In this document: positions 31,843 to 41,594 of the stretch, piece by piece | Position numbering within the stretch: the stretch's first letter is position 1 | How the letters are laid out: every line of letters starts with the position of its first letter | From: Methylophilales bacterium HTCC2181 | GTDB taxonomy: Bacteria; Pseudomonadota; Gammaproteobacteria; Burkholderiales; Methylophilaceae | DNA length: 64,000 nt | Assembly: GCA_000168995.1 (NCBI GenBank) | Contig: AAUX01000001.1 | Coordinates: 682,001-746,000, forward strand | Direction: 5' to 3' | The notes under the pieces: model-generated | Told to the model about the DNA's origin: nothing | Databases searched by the model: none | What the model saw: only the letters and a program-made list of their open reading frames with translations | Program-made: the position numbers and the translations under genes

Positions 31843-31903
31843 TTATATACAATTGTAACTTGAACTTAATCAATCTATTTAATATTAAATCTTTAGAGAA
31901 TTA

Positions 31904-32377
31904 ATTATCAAAAACTATATTACGCCAGAAGGTTTTAAGGAGTTGCAGAGAGAATTAAGCTCTTTAATCAAACTCGATCGCCCAGAGACTGTTAAGGTCA
32001 TTAGCTGGGCTGCTGGAAATGGAGATAGAAGTGAAAATGGTGATTATATTTACGGGAAAAAAAAATTACGGCAAATTGACTCTAGGATTAAGTTTCTTTT
32101 AACGGCCATTGAAGATGCTGATATTGTTCATCCATCGACCTCCATAGATAAAAAAAAGGTCTATTTTGGGGCGAATGTAAAACTTCTCGATGAGCAGAGC
32201 AAGTCTACTTTAGATATCCGTATTGTTGGAGCACATGAAATTAATCATAATATTGGTAATATTAGCTGGTTATCCCCACTTGCAAAAGCACTCATTGGAA
32301 GGACATCAAGTGATTTAATTGAGGTACAAACTCCCATGAATATAAAGACTTACATTATCCTAAAGGTTGATTATTGA
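31904..32377 (+). CDS. greB: Transcription elongation factor GreB, non-canonical start
   Basis: Rescues backtracked RNA polymerase by stimulating transcript cleavage. The GreA/GreB coiled-coil tip is intact: WAAGNGDRSENGDYIYGKKKLR carries the two acidic residues, and ISWLSPLAKALIG lies in the C-terminal FKBP-like domain. Conserved GreB sequence (KNYITPEGFKELQREL) begins at 31910, but that frame contains no ATG, GTG or TTG before it; a stop limits it upstream. I place the start at ATT 31904 (or ATC 31907). The first canonical start is TTG 31943, which would remove about 13 conserved residues and has AAGGAG directly abutting it. It overlaps earP by 4 bases. Confidence 0.85.
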   Translation: MIKNYITPEGFKELQRELSSLIKLDRPETVKVISWAAGNGDRSENGDYIYGKKKLRQIDSRIKFLLTAIEDADIVHPSTSIDKKKVYFGANVKLLDEQSKSTLDIRIVGAHEINHNIGNISWLSPLAKALIGRTSSDLIEVQTPMNIKTYIILKVDY

Positions 32378-33387
32378 GAGTTTGGCATATTTTTTCTAGG
32401 ATCATTGATAACTATGGCGACATTGCAATAGCCATTAGGCTTGCTAAGCAACTCAACTCTTTGCCTAAAAATCGAGCCGTATTGCTTGCAGAAAAAAGTA
32501 ACACGCTTAATGAACTCCTGGCTAATAATAATGCAACATTCAAACTACTTGACATAGATGATGATTTATCAGTGGATGCACCAGCAACTTTTATCGTTAC
32601 TATATTTAATACTGAGATACCGAAAAATTACCTTGATAAGATTTCCCAGAAGACTAAGATTTTTATCTATGAGTACTTAACTGCTGAATCATGGACAGAG
32701 AGATTTCATCTAACACCATCGTTAAACCTTAATCCATTGATAGAAAAAATTTATTTCTACCCAGGGTTTAGTAACAAGACAGGAGGTCTATTGAGAGAAG
32801 CCACTGTCGTTAAAAAAGAATATAAGCCCTCCAGTATCAATAAAAGTAAAATAATAAAAACCTCTTTTTTTTTCTACCCCCATACTAAAATACTAGAATT
32901 TTTGGACCTATTTGATGAGATTGATTATAAGTGTAAAGCATTGATTTATAAGGGTATTATTGATAAAGAAACCGTTCTTAAGCTTCCATATCATACTGCA
33001 ACATTTAATTTTTTACCCCCTGATCAATATGACAATTTATTGTATGCATCTGATTTAAATTTCGTCAGAGGAGAGGATAGCTTGTGCAGAGCAATATTTT
33101 CTGGAAAACCTTTTATTTGGCAACCATACATTCAAGCGGATGGAGCTCACCTAAAAAAGCTTGAGGCTTTTATCTTTAAATATTTCGATAGCATAGATAG
33201 TAAACTTAAAAATATAATTAGTGACATATTTAATGATTGGAGCTCAGGCCAATTTAAGTCTGAATCAATAAGGAATTACCTTTATCATTATGAGGATATT
33301 AGCTTGTTTTATGCTGATCGATCTAATCAATTCATCAGCAAAAAAAGTGTAGTAGAGAATTTGTTAACTATTGTTGAAAAATCTTAA
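32374..33387 (+). CDS. earP: EF-P arginine rhamnosyltransferase EarP
   Basis: Transfers rhamnose from dTDP-rhamnose to Arg32 of elongation factor P, activating it to relieve polyproline stalling. Family features: the N-terminal WHIFSRIIDNYGDIA (the Asp corresponds to the proposed catalytic base), FYPGFSNKTGGLLRE, and the C-terminal NFVRGEDSLCRAIFSGKPFIWQ-type donor-site region near residue 235. The length of 337 residues is slightly short. TTG 32374 overlaps the greB stop (TTGA). efp follows 48 bases later with Arg at position 32, which confirms the pairing. Confidence 0.95.
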   Translation: MRVWHIFSRIIDNYGDIAIAIRLAKQLNSLPKNRAVLLAEKSNTLNELLANNNATFKLLDIDDDLSVDAPATFIVTIFNTEIPKNYLDKISQKTKIFIYEYLTAESWTERFHLTPSLNLNPLIEKIYFYPGFSNKTGGLLREATVVKKEYKPSSINKSKIIKTSFFFYPHTKILEFLDLFDEIDYKCKALIYKGIIDKETVLKLPYHTATFNFLPPDQYDNLLYASDLNFVRGEDSLCRAIFSGKPFIWQPYIQADGAHLKKLEAFIFKYFDSIDSKLKNIISDIFNDWSSGQFKSESIRNYLYHYEDISLFYADRSNQFISKKSVVENLLTIVEKS

Positions 33388-33403
33388 GCTAATCTAGTAT
33401 AAT
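33374..33403 (+). promoter_or_regulatory. efp promoter inside the earP 3' end
   Basis: TTGAAA (33374-33379) and a perfect TATAAT (33398-33403) are separated by 18 bases. The predicted start near 33410 gives a leader of about 26 bases with AAGG at 33420-33423. This would let efp be expressed independently of greB-earP. Confidence 0.6.
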
Positions 33404-33435
33404 TCAACAAAAATTTCTTAAGGCAAGAACATAAA

Positions 33436-33996
33436 ATGAAAACAGCACAAGAGCTTAGGGTGGGAAATGTATTTATGATGGGCGAGGACCCAATGGTTAT
33501 TCTGAAAGCTGAATACAATAAGTCTGGTAGAAATTCTGCTGTAGTAAAAATGAAACTCAAGAACTTGCTCACAGACACTTCAACAGAGACTGTTTTTACT
33601 GCCAGTGATAAGTTTGAGCAGGTTATTTTAGAAAAAAAAGAAGTAACTTATTCTTACTTTTCTGACCCAGCATTCGTGTTTATGGATGCGGATTTCAATC
33701 AATACTCGGTTGATGCGGAAAATATGCAAGAAGCCCTAAATTTTCTTGAAGATGAAATGACTTGTAACGTTATTTTTTATGATAACAAAGCAATATCGGT
33801 TGAATTACCAAACTCAGTTGTTCGTGAGATCACCTATACTGAGCCTGCTGTTAAGGGGGATACAACATCGGGTAAGGTTATGAAGCCAGCAAAAATTGCT
33901 ACAGATTTTGAGCTTATGGTCCCACTTTTTTGCGACACAGGAGACAAAATAGAAATTGATACAAGAACGTTAGAGTATAAAAATAGAGTTAAGTAA
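33436..33996 (+). CDS. efp: Elongation factor P, Arg32 (EarP) type
   Basis: tRNA-shaped factor that binds the ribosomal E site and promotes peptide bond formation at polyproline stretches. The acceptor-mimic loop reads YNKSGRNSA, placing Arg at residue 32. This is the rhamnosylated type, not the Lys34 (EpmA/B) type. The three-domain length of 186 residues is standard, ending with [12 protein letters not shown]. earP lies directly upstream. A consensus promoter ahead of it predicts strong independent expression. Confidence 0.97.
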   Translation: MKTAQELRVGNVFMMGEDPMVILKAEYNKSGRNSAVVKMKLKNLLTDTSTETVFTASDKFEQVILEKKEVTYSYFSDPAFVFMDADFNQYSVDAENMQEALNFLEDEMTCNVIFYDNKAISVELPNSVVREITYTEPAVKGDTTSGKVMKPAKIATDFELMVPLFCDTGDKIEIDTRTLEYKNRVK

Positions 33997-34012
33997 AGCA
34001 ATTAACTAAAAT

Positions 34013-35446
34013 TTAACCCGTTCCACCAACTATAATATTATCAATTTTTAAAGTTGGTTGGCCTACACCAACAGGCACACTTTGGCCTTCCTTACCACAG
34101 GTGCCAACCCCTGTATCAAGCTTCATATCATTACCCACCATACTCACTTCATTTAATATATCTGGCCCATTCCCAACAATTGATGCACCTTTGATTGGAT
34201 GGCTCAATTTACCATTCTTTATTACCCAAGCTTGTGATGCTGAGAATACAAACTTACCACTTGTAATATCTACTTGACCACCGCCAAAATTATTTGCATA
34301 GATACCATCATCAACAGACTTAATAATTTCGTCTGGCTCATATTTTCCATTGAGCATAAAGGTATTTGTCATTCTTGGCATAGGTAGATGGGCATATGAT
34401 TCTCGTCGACCATTTCCAGTAACTTTTTGGTTCATTAGGTGAGCATTCATTTCATCCTGCATGTAGCCGACAAGTATTCCATTTTCAATTAACGTTGTTT
34501 TAGATGTGGGATTTCCCTCATCATCGATATTTAAGGATCCACGCCTATTCGGTATAGTCCCGTCGTCCACAACAGTTATTTGGGTGCTTGCAACTTTTGA
34601 TCCCATTTTTCCGCTAAATGCAGATGTTCCCTTTCGATTAAAGTCACCTTCGAGCCCGTGCCCGATTGCTTCATGAAGAAGTATCCCTGGCCACCCTGAC
34701 CCCAAGACAACTGTCATGGAACCCGCAGGAGCTGGTATTGCATCGAGGTTTATAACGGCTTGATTTACTGCCTCTGAGGCATATTCGTGAAGAATTGCAT
34801 CAGTAAAATACTCCAGCGAGTAGCGCCCACCACCACCTGCTGAACCTTGTTCTCTGCGACCATTCTTTTCAATAATTACACTAACAGAAAGCCTTACAAG
34901 AGGCCTTACATCCTCAACAAGCTCTCCTTGAAACGTTTTTATTAAAACGACTTCAAATTGTGATGCAAGGGATGCAGACACTTTGATAATACTAGGGTTT
35001 AATTTTTTAGACAAAGCTTCAATTCGCTCTAATAATTGAATTTTTTTGGTACTTCCTATGCTTTCAATTGGATTTAATGGTTGGTACAGGGAGTGCTTTA
35101 TTAATTTTTCACCGATTGGATAGCTTTTACTTTCATTATCCTTGTTGATACTTTTTACAATTTTTACCCCATCTTTTAGGGCTTCCATAGATATCTCGTC
35201 GGAGTAGGTGAATGCCGTTTTTTGGCCTGCAATAGACCTCATTCCTACGCCTTGATCAATTGAAAAGCTTCCATTTTTTACAGCACCATCTTCCAACGCC
35301 CAAAACTCGTTTTTTGAATATTGAAAATATAAGTCAGCATAATCAATATTATGACTTGATATACTCCCCATAATTAGATCAAGATCGGATTCAGCTAGGC
35401 CTGCTGGACTCATAATATATTTATTTGATAGTGCGAAGCTATTCAT
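34013..35446 (-). CDS. tldD: Metalloprotease TldD
   Basis: Catalytic subunit of the TldD/TldE (PmbA) heterodimeric zinc protease, which trims unfolded peptides and RiPP leaders such as microcin B17 and acts on CcdA. The zinc motif HEAIGH is followed by GLEGDFNRKG, as in the family, with VGTCGKEGQ near the C-terminus. I start at ATG 35446 (477 residues), overlapping the upstream gene by 8 bases. The in-frame ATG at 35485 adds 13 hydrophobic residues lying in the neighbour's coding sequence. No tldE/pmbA is in this window. Confidence 0.95.
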   Translation of the reverse strand: MNSFALSNKYIMSPAGLAESDLDLIMGSISSHNIDYADLYFQYSKNEFWALEDGAVKNGSFSIDQGVGMRSIAGQKTAFTYSDEISMEALKDGVKIVKSINKDNESKSYPIGEKLIKHSLYQPLNPIESIGSTKKIQLLERIEALSKKLNPSIIKVSASLASQFEVVLIKTFQGELVEDVRPLVRLSVSVIIEKNGRREQGSAGGGGRYSLEYFTDAILHEYASEAVNQAVINLDAIPAPAGSMTVVLGSGWPGILLHEAIGHGLEGDFNRKGTSAFSGKMGSKVASTQITVVDDGTIPNRRGSLNIDDEGNPTSKTTLIENGILVGYMQDEMNAHLMNQKVTGNGRRESYAHLPMPRMTNTFMLNGKYEPDEIIKSVDDGIYANNFGGGQVDITSGKFVFSASQAWVIKNGKLSHPIKGASIVGNGPDILNEVSMVGNDMKLDTGVGTCGKEGQSVPVGVGQPTLKIDNIIVGGTG

Positions 35447-38400
35447 TATTTTTTTCTTGACCAAAAAGTTTATTAAGAGGATCAACTACAATATTTTTAA
35501 GCACCTTTTCTGTTGGCTCAGCAATTGTGTTGTAAAGATTTGATGCTGGCTTAATAATAACGCCATCGACCATACTCTCATAGTTATTATTTATCTTTTG
35601 TTCTTCCGGATCATTCCAGTTGCCAGTAATAAAGTATTCAGAGCTAGTGATTTTGTTAAGTGGATCATCAAGAATTTTTTGCGCTATAAATGCAGCAGCA
35701 GCAGCAAGAGGTCCACCTGCCAGAGCCCCCAAAGTAAGGGTGTCACTTATTTTAGGCTTTACAAAAATGTGAAGATTTTGGGTTTCGTTGATAAAATCAA
35801 CTTCCCCACTAAGTTTAATATCGGCGGATGGACCTTTAATTCCAAATGCATTAGAAGACAAACGCCCCTTATTAAGTAGAATTTTTTTTGATTCAATTTC
35901 AGTAAATGGCATGCCCTTTTCGAATAGGTCACTAAAATCAAGCGTTAATCTTTGGGGTAAATTCTGAAGAGATAAAAGACCAATCAATCTTCCGCTAACC
36001 CCTCTATTTATCTCTAGGACTGCACCATCCTTTGCATACAATGAGAATGATCCCATTAGTATGTTCTTATTAAAGTTTAATGGATTTCCTTCCCAAGATA
36101 ATGCACCAGCCAACCTTGCATAACCCTTACTAATTAAATTTTTGAAGTCCATTTCGCTGAGTGTTTTCTCAACATCGTTTAATTCCCATTGAAAATTAAC
36201 GGTGGATTTAGATGGTTTACCTTTAAAGACCCACTTACCATTACCTTCAATTGTATTTGAAGCTTTTTTTATTTTAAAGGAATTAAAATCCCAGCCACTA
36301 TCTATTTCTGACGCCATAAGTTCAATTGCACCATAGAGATTATTATCTATAGTTAACGAATCAATTTGCATTTCAATGTTAATCGCCAGCGAATCAGATA
36401 TGGTTTCTTCGTCGTAGGAGTCAGCTTCAACACCATTATATTTATATCCCATATCACCCCCAGACACTTCAAGCTTAGTAAGCATTACCTGGTAAAGGTT
36501 TTTATTTTTATGCCACTGAACTGTACCATCGGTTTCCTTCGCAGATAGCTTCAAATTAAATCCCTTGGGATTATTTTTTAAAGTTATTTTTACCCCATGC
36601 AAATCTAATGCATTAGGAATGCTCAGGCTATTAAACGACAGTTCTGCGAAGTTAATAAGTGGCGGGGTATTTTGTTCCGCATCTTTATTGATTTCACTAA
36701 GAAACGAAAAGTCGTCTAGGTTAATATCATTAAAATTACCGTAAAGGCTCAATCCTTTGGATGGCATAACATCTTTATCTGTATTGATGGCTATAAACCC
36801 ATGCTTGATGGAGTTATTTTCATTCTGGACAATACGCGCATTTACAAGGTTTTTTATATTAAAAGTAAATAAATCTTCTCGGCCACCCAGTGTTGACTTA
36901 TTTAGATTGATTGTCATTGACTGGCCATAACTCTTGTTAAATGGCCCAAATTTAATAATTGCCATATCTTTCAAGTCAGCATGCAGGTTTAAATCTACCC
37001 CATCATTAAGCAACTTTATTTCACCCTCCCATTGAGCTAAACCTTGAATCTTAGAAGAGATTTCCTGATTCATTGCCTCAAGATTTTTTGTGTCAATATT
37101 CCCTTTTACTTTAAAGATGGTTTCAGCATTAACATTATTCATTGACAACTCAAAAGGCTGACCATAAATACTAGCGGTCCCCTTTTCTATTTTTGTATTC
37201 TCGTTATCAAAATCAAATCTTGCTTTAATGTCACCTAGCCTTGGTAGATCGAGATTTTTGTTCTCGATTGAACTCCCTATAAAATCATAATGCCCATTAA
37301 AAAGAATATGATCTAGATTCGTCATCGGTACATGGACTTGGAATGAAAGCGCTCCCGGACCATCTCCTGTCATCTTTTCAGTTATTCCATCCAGTTTTGC
37401 CTTAATTGGGCTGTTATTTACCAAGGAAAGAATTTTTGGGATAGGGCTATCTAACATTGCATCGATTTTTATAACTGGGTTATTGGTATTGAAAGCGTCA
37501 ATAGACGCTCTAAGACTTTGAATCGGATTAGACTGTATCTCACCGCTATTGCTAATAATATCTACACGATTATTATCCGCACTTAATTCAAAGTCAAAGT
37601 TGACAATCGCTGGCCAATCATCTGAATATTCAATTTTAGTTGCATGAAAATTTGAAGAAATTTTAAAAATGCCTTTAGCATAGTCAGGTTTATTCTCCTC
37701 GTCTACATAAGGAAATTCATTAAGGTTTCCTTTGAGGGCGAGATTGATGTTCCTCGCCTGACCTGATAATAAAGATGTATCTAACCAACTCAAACCTTCT
37801 TTACTAATATTTTTTGGATAGTAGGGTTTTAATTGGGAGATGTTTGCAAAAGGTACATTGACGTTAAGGTTTGCATAACCTCCATTTTTACCAAACACAT
37901 AATTACCATTAACTTTTGACTCAAAATCCTTATTCTTTAAAACCACGTCGCTGAACTTGTATGTATCTTGATCCCAGGCTAGTTTGCCTGAGAATTGGTC
38001 AAACTGTAGCGCCTCTCTAAAAAGGCTATTTTTTCGAACGATAAGGTTCTTTGAGAGCAACTGCGCAAATCCTTTACCTTTATTCAGCTCAATATTGGCT
38101 GTTAGGTTTTCAAAGCTTGGCATCTCTGAAAACGCATTTGAGCTGACATTGAAAGCTTTTAGTGACAAATCTAGATCTTGTAAAAATACGAGATTGTTAT
38201 CCCAGGATAATTTTACGTCGCTAATGCGACCTTTTAACCCCAGCTCGGAAACAGTAGCTTTGGCCTCAGAAAATGGTTCTGGAAGATATTCAGCTGCTTT
38301 GCTAATGTCTTCAAGGTTGATCCTAGCAGAATTAAGGGATACGGATTGCACCTCCATCTGATCTGACATAACAAGCCTAAGACTAGCCTTATTGACTTTA

Positions 38401-39389
38401 AACTCCGCATTTTGTTTTAGGCTAAGATCGGATAGCTTAAAACTAAGAATGTTTTCATTGCGTTTAAAATCTATGGCCCCTTGAAGAATATCAAAATTAA
38501 TAGGTTGTTTTGATAGTGTTGTTGCACGGAGAGCATCAATCTTCAATAAACCACCAACGTCGTTAATATTTCCTGCATCAAACTCTATAGATAGATCTGC
38601 GCTTACCTCACCTTGCTTAATTTGAGATATGGTTTTTTGCCAAGGCTGTATTAGTTTTAATGAAAATTTTTGCAAATAAATAGATGCAGCACCATCTAAA
38701 TCATCTCTGTCACTATAGTTTAGGAGATTAAAGAAGCCACTTAACCTAATGGGGTTTTTAGAAAATTTGGGCATACTGGATGTAAGCTCAAATGCTCTCC
38801 TACCTAAAAACGCTAATGCTTTTGACGACCCATAATGAAAGTTTACGTTGTTGAAGAGAATCACATCAGAGGCGTTTATAGTTTTATCGATCCAGCTTAA
38901 AGTGCCATTACTAATGATGAGGTCGTCAAGATTTAAAGCCCAGTTAGCGAGATCATCATCGACACTCTTTTGGTTTGTGGTGATCCCATTGATAGAAAAT
39001 GTACCATCTGGCTCTTTTACAAGCAAAACATCAGGCTCTAACAACGTAATTTGATCAATGACTGGCCTAAGCTTAAAAAGGCTTAACCATGAAAAATCTA
39101 CTATTATTTTCTTGGTAGAGATTGATTTAACTTGGTCTTTATTAAACACCGCAATATTACTTAATATCAGGCTTGGGTTAATACCATTCCATTCCGCACT
39201 CAGGTCATCGATCTGCACCGTATAGGAAATTTTTTCAGACAGTGATACAACTATTTTTTCTTTGATTTCATTGAGGTGAGAGGGCAGATAAAAGACAAAG
39301 GCAAGAGCAGTTATAATAATGGCGCTAATTACGATAAATAGTGATGAAAAAACAACTTTTTTTGTGATAATCGGAAGTTTGTTTTTCAT
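35439..39389 (-). CDS. yhdP: YhdP-like AsmA-family envelope protein
   Basis: A 1316-residue inner-membrane-anchored protein with one N-terminal helix (about residues 12-31) and a very long beta-rich periplasmic body. E. coli YhdP, with TamB and YdbH, bridges the envelope and carries phospholipids to the outer membrane. The visible pattern of repeated amphipathic strands and the C-terminal AsmA-like segment (KILLNKGRLSSNAFGIKG onward, then GPLAAAAAFIAQKIL and the WNDPE end) fits TIGR02099/YhdP. It is adjacent to tldD, as in E. coli. Sequence identity in this family is low, so the assignment rests on architecture and synteny. Confidence 0.85.
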   Translation of the reverse strand: MKNKLPIITKKVVFSSLFIVISAIIITALAFVFYLPSHLNEIKEKIVVSLSEKISYTVQIDDLSAEWNGINPSLILSNIAVFNKDQVKSISTKKIIVDFSWLSLFKLRPVIDQITLLEPDVLLVKEPDGTFSINGITTNQKSVDDDLANWALNLDDLIISNGTLSWIDKTINASDVILFNNVNFHYGSSKALAFLGRRAFELTSSMPKFSKNPIRLSGFFNLLNYSDRDDLDGAASIYLQKFSLKLIQPWQKTISQIKQGEVSADLSIEFDAGNINDVGGLLKIDALRATTLSKQPINFDILQGAIDFKRNENILSFKLSDLSLKQNAEFKVNKASLRLVMSDQMEVQSVSLNSARINLEDISKAAEYLPEPFSEAKATVSELGLKGRISDVKLSWDNNLVFLQDLDLSLKAFNVSSNAFSEMPSFENLTANIELNKGKGFAQLLSKNLIVRKNSLFREALQFDQFSGKLAWDQDTYKFSDVVLKNKDFESKVNGNYVFGKNGGYANLNVNVPFANISQLKPYYPKNISKEGLSWLDTSLLSGQARNINLALKGNLNEFPYVDEENKPDYAKGIFKISSNFHATKIEYSDDWPAIVNFDFELSADNNRVDIISNSGEIQSNPIQSLRASIDAFNTNNPVIKIDAMLDSPIPKILSLVNNSPIKAKLDGITEKMTGDGPGALSFQVHVPMTNLDHILFNGHYDFIGSSIENKNLDLPRLGDIKARFDFDNENTKIEKGTASIYGQPFELSMNNVNAETIFKVKGNIDTKNLEAMNQEISSKIQGLAQWEGEIKLLNDGVDLNLHADLKDMAIIKFGPFNKSYGQSMTINLNKSTLGGREDLFTFNIKNLVNARIVQNENNSIKHGFIAINTDKDVMPSKGLSLYGNFNDINLDDFSFLSEINKDAEQNTPPLINFAELSFNSLSIPNALDLHGVKITLKNNPKGFNLKLSAKETDGTVQWHKNKNLYQVMLTKLEVSGGDMGYKYNGVEADSYDEETISDSLAINIEMQIDSLTIDNNLYGAIELMASEIDSGWDFNSFKIKKASNTIEGNGKWVFKGKPSKSTVNFQWELNDVEKTLSEMDFKNLISKGYARLAGALSWEGNPLNFNKNILMGSFSLYAKDGAVLEINRGVSGRLIGLLSLQNLPQRLTLDFSDLFEKGMPFTEIESKKILLNKGRLSSNAFGIKGPSADIKLSGEVDFINETQNLHIFVKPKISDTLTLGALAGGPLAAAAAFIAQKILDDPLNKITSSEYFITGNWNDPEEQKINNNYESMVDGVIIKPASNLYNTIAEPTEKVLKNIVVDPLNKLFGQEKNNE

Positions 39390-39420
39390 TAAAATTAGCG
39401 TAATAGGTAAAAACTTTATT

Positions 39421-41394
39421 CTATAGCTTTTCCCTTAGTTGGTCTAATATAGCAGGATTTTCAAGCGTAGAAATATCCGCAGTTATTTCCTCGCCTTTTG
39501 CTATAGATCTTAAAAGTCGTCGCATAATTTTACCTGAGCGAGTTTTGGGTAAATTATCCCCAAAACGTATTTCGTCCGGTTTAGCTATAGGCCCAATCTC
39601 TTTAGCTACCCATTCACGAAGAGTCGCAGTTATTTTTTTTGCATCTTCTTGTGAAGGTCTTTCAGCTTTAAGGACTACAAAAGCTACCACGGACTCTCCT
39701 TTAACATCATGAGGTCTCCCAACGACGGCGGCTTCTGCAACATACTCGCTGGATACCAATGCCGATTCTATTTCTTGAGTTCCCAGTCTATGACCAGAAA
39801 CATTTAATACATCGTCAATTCGTCCCATAATAGTGAAATAACCGGTTTCCTTGTCCCTTACGGCTCCATCTCCAGCCAGGTAGAGATTGCCTCCTATTTC
39901 TTCTGGGAAATAACTTTTTTTAAACCTTTCAGGATCACCCCAAATGGTCCGTATCATCGAGGGCCATGGTTTTTTAATAACTAAAAGACCACCGCTTCCC
40001 CATTCAATATCGACCCCAACCTCATCTACTACATCTATTGCTATGCCAGGGAAGGGGAGCGTGCATGAGCCAGGAACTAATGGTGTTACGCCTGGTAGTG
40101 GCGTAATAACGTGACCACCTGTTTCAGTTTGCCAAAAGGTATCAACAATCGGACATTTTTCATTGCCAACTGATTTGTAGTACCACATCCATGCTTCTGG
40201 GTTAATCGGTTCTCCAACGGTACCCAAAAGCCTTAGTGAGCTAATATCAGAATGCCGTGGGTCGGTTGTCATATCTACTTCTGATGCTTTAATTAATGCC
40301 CTAATAGCCGTAGGCGCAGTATAAAAAATACTCACCTTATGTTTTTCAATGATTTTCCAAAAGCGACTAGCATCTGGAAAGGTTGGAATTCCTTCAAATA
40401 TCACCTGGGTAACACCCATAGCCATAGGACCGTAAGCCACATAGGTGTGGCCCGTTATCCAGCCTACATCGGCTGTACACCAATAAATATCCTCATCTTG
40501 CATATCAAATGTCCATCGGGAGCTATTCATGGCATGAAGTAAGTAGCCAGCTGTTGAGTGCTGAACGCCTTTTGGAGTACCTGTTGAACCGCTGGTATAG
40601 AGAATAAAAAGCGGATGTTCAGAGTCGACAAAAACCGGATCACATTCATTCTTTTGATCATGAATAAGATTTGCCCATGAAATGTCATTTGAACCTAAAA
40701 CAAGCTCATCCTTGTCCCTTTGAAGAGCAATAATGTGTTTGACTGAATCACAACCTCCCATAGCAATAGCTTCATCAACTGATGATTTCAGGGGGATTTT
40801 TTTCCCACCTCTGAATTGATAGTCTGCGGTAATAATGAGTTTGGCTTGAGCATCATCCACTCGCTCTTGAATGCTTTTAGCTGAAAATCCACCAAAAACT
40901 ACTGAGTGGGTTAATCCAATCCTAGCGCAGGCTTGCATCGCTATAACCGCCTCAATAGTCATTGGGAGATAAATTATGACTCTATCCCCTAATTCTAGAC
41001 CTAATGTCTTAAGCCCATTCGCAAATTCACAAACACGGTGATAAAGATCCTTATAACTAATTTCAGTAACTACACCATCATCACCTTCAAAAATAATGGC
41101 TATTTTGTTTGGCTGTGAAGTTAAGTGCCTATCCAAGCAATTATATGAAGCGTTGAGTTTCCCATCTTCGAACCATTTAAAGAAGGGGGGGTTATCTTCG
41201 TTAAGTATTTTGGTGAAGGGCTTTTCCCATATCAATAGCTCTTTGGCTAAGTCGGCCCATGCTTCCTCGTAATTATCAGCAAACTTTTTACATATAGTTT
41301 CGTATGCATCCATGCCAGAAACGTTAGCTTTTTCTATAACATTTTTTGGAGGGTAAAAAATTCTTTCCTCATGATGTATTGACTCAATGTCCAT
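39421..41394 (-). CDS. acs: Acetyl-CoA synthetase
   Basis: Activates acetate to acetyl-CoA through acetyl-AMP. The 657-residue length matches Acs. Adenylation motifs are intact: [15 protein letters not shown] (P-loop), [11 protein letters not shown], and the C-terminal [16 protein letters not shown] and [12 protein letters not shown]. The last carries the lysine that is acetylated by Pat/GNAT in regulated Acs enzymes. It lies 31 bases upstream of yhdP on the same strand and diverges from a two-component system across 200 bases that contain a perfect palindrome. Confidence 0.97.
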   Translation of the reverse strand: MDIESIHHEERIFYPPKNVIEKANVSGMDAYETICKKFADNYEEAWADLAKELLIWEKPFTKILNEDNPPFFKWFEDGKLNASYNCLDRHLTSQPNKIAIIFEGDDGVVTEISYKDLYHRVCEFANGLKTLGLELGDRVIIYLPMTIEAVIAMQACARIGLTHSVVFGGFSAKSIQERVDDAQAKLIITADYQFRGGKKIPLKSSVDEAIAMGGCDSVKHIIALQRDKDELVLGSNDISWANLIHDQKNECDPVFVDSEHPLFILYTSGSTGTPKGVQHSTAGYLLHAMNSSRWTFDMQDEDIYWCTADVGWITGHTYVAYGPMAMGVTQVIFEGIPTFPDASRFWKIIEKHKVSIFYTAPTAIRALIKASEVDMTTDPRHSDISSLRLLGTVGEPINPEAWMWYYKSVGNEKCPIVDTFWQTETGGHVITPLPGVTPLVPGSCTLPFPGIAIDVVDEVGVDIEWGSGGLLVIKKPWPSMIRTIWGDPERFKKSYFPEEIGGNLYLAGDGAVRDKETGYFTIMGRIDDVLNVSGHRLGTQEIESALVSSEYVAEAAVVGRPHDVKGESVVAFVVLKAERPSQEDAKKITATLREWVAKEIGPIAKPDEIRFGDNLPKTRSGKIMRRLLRSIAKGEEITADISTLENPAILDQLREKL

Positions 41395-41421
41395 TTGGAC
41401 CTCGCAAAATAATAATTTAAC

Positions 41422-41442
41422 TCTTATATATGATATATAAGA
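41422..41442. promoter_or_regulatory. Palindrome between acs and the sensor kinase
   Basis: Perfect 9-bp arms TCTTATATA and TATATAAGA flank a 3-base spacer, 28-48 bases upstream of the acs ATG. This is a good size for a dimeric operator or for an element over the acs -10. The rest of the 200-base gap (41395-41594) is AT-rich without a gene. A TATAAA at 41544-41549 could serve the kinase gene. Confidence 0.45.
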
Positions 41443-41594
41443 CTAATAAAAAAATAATACATTTTTTCACACAGAATGTAAAAGTAAATTTAATGTTTTT
41501 CGCACTTGTAATAAACCAATAGCTTATGATACAAATGTCACATTATAAATAAAAAAATTAATTTTCGGATTTGAAATTTTACTGACCATGAGAA

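Noticed and set aside
34013-35485. tldD starting at 35485
   Set aside because: The first 13 residues are hydrophobic, not family-like and entirely inside the yhdP coding end; ATG 35446 fits better.
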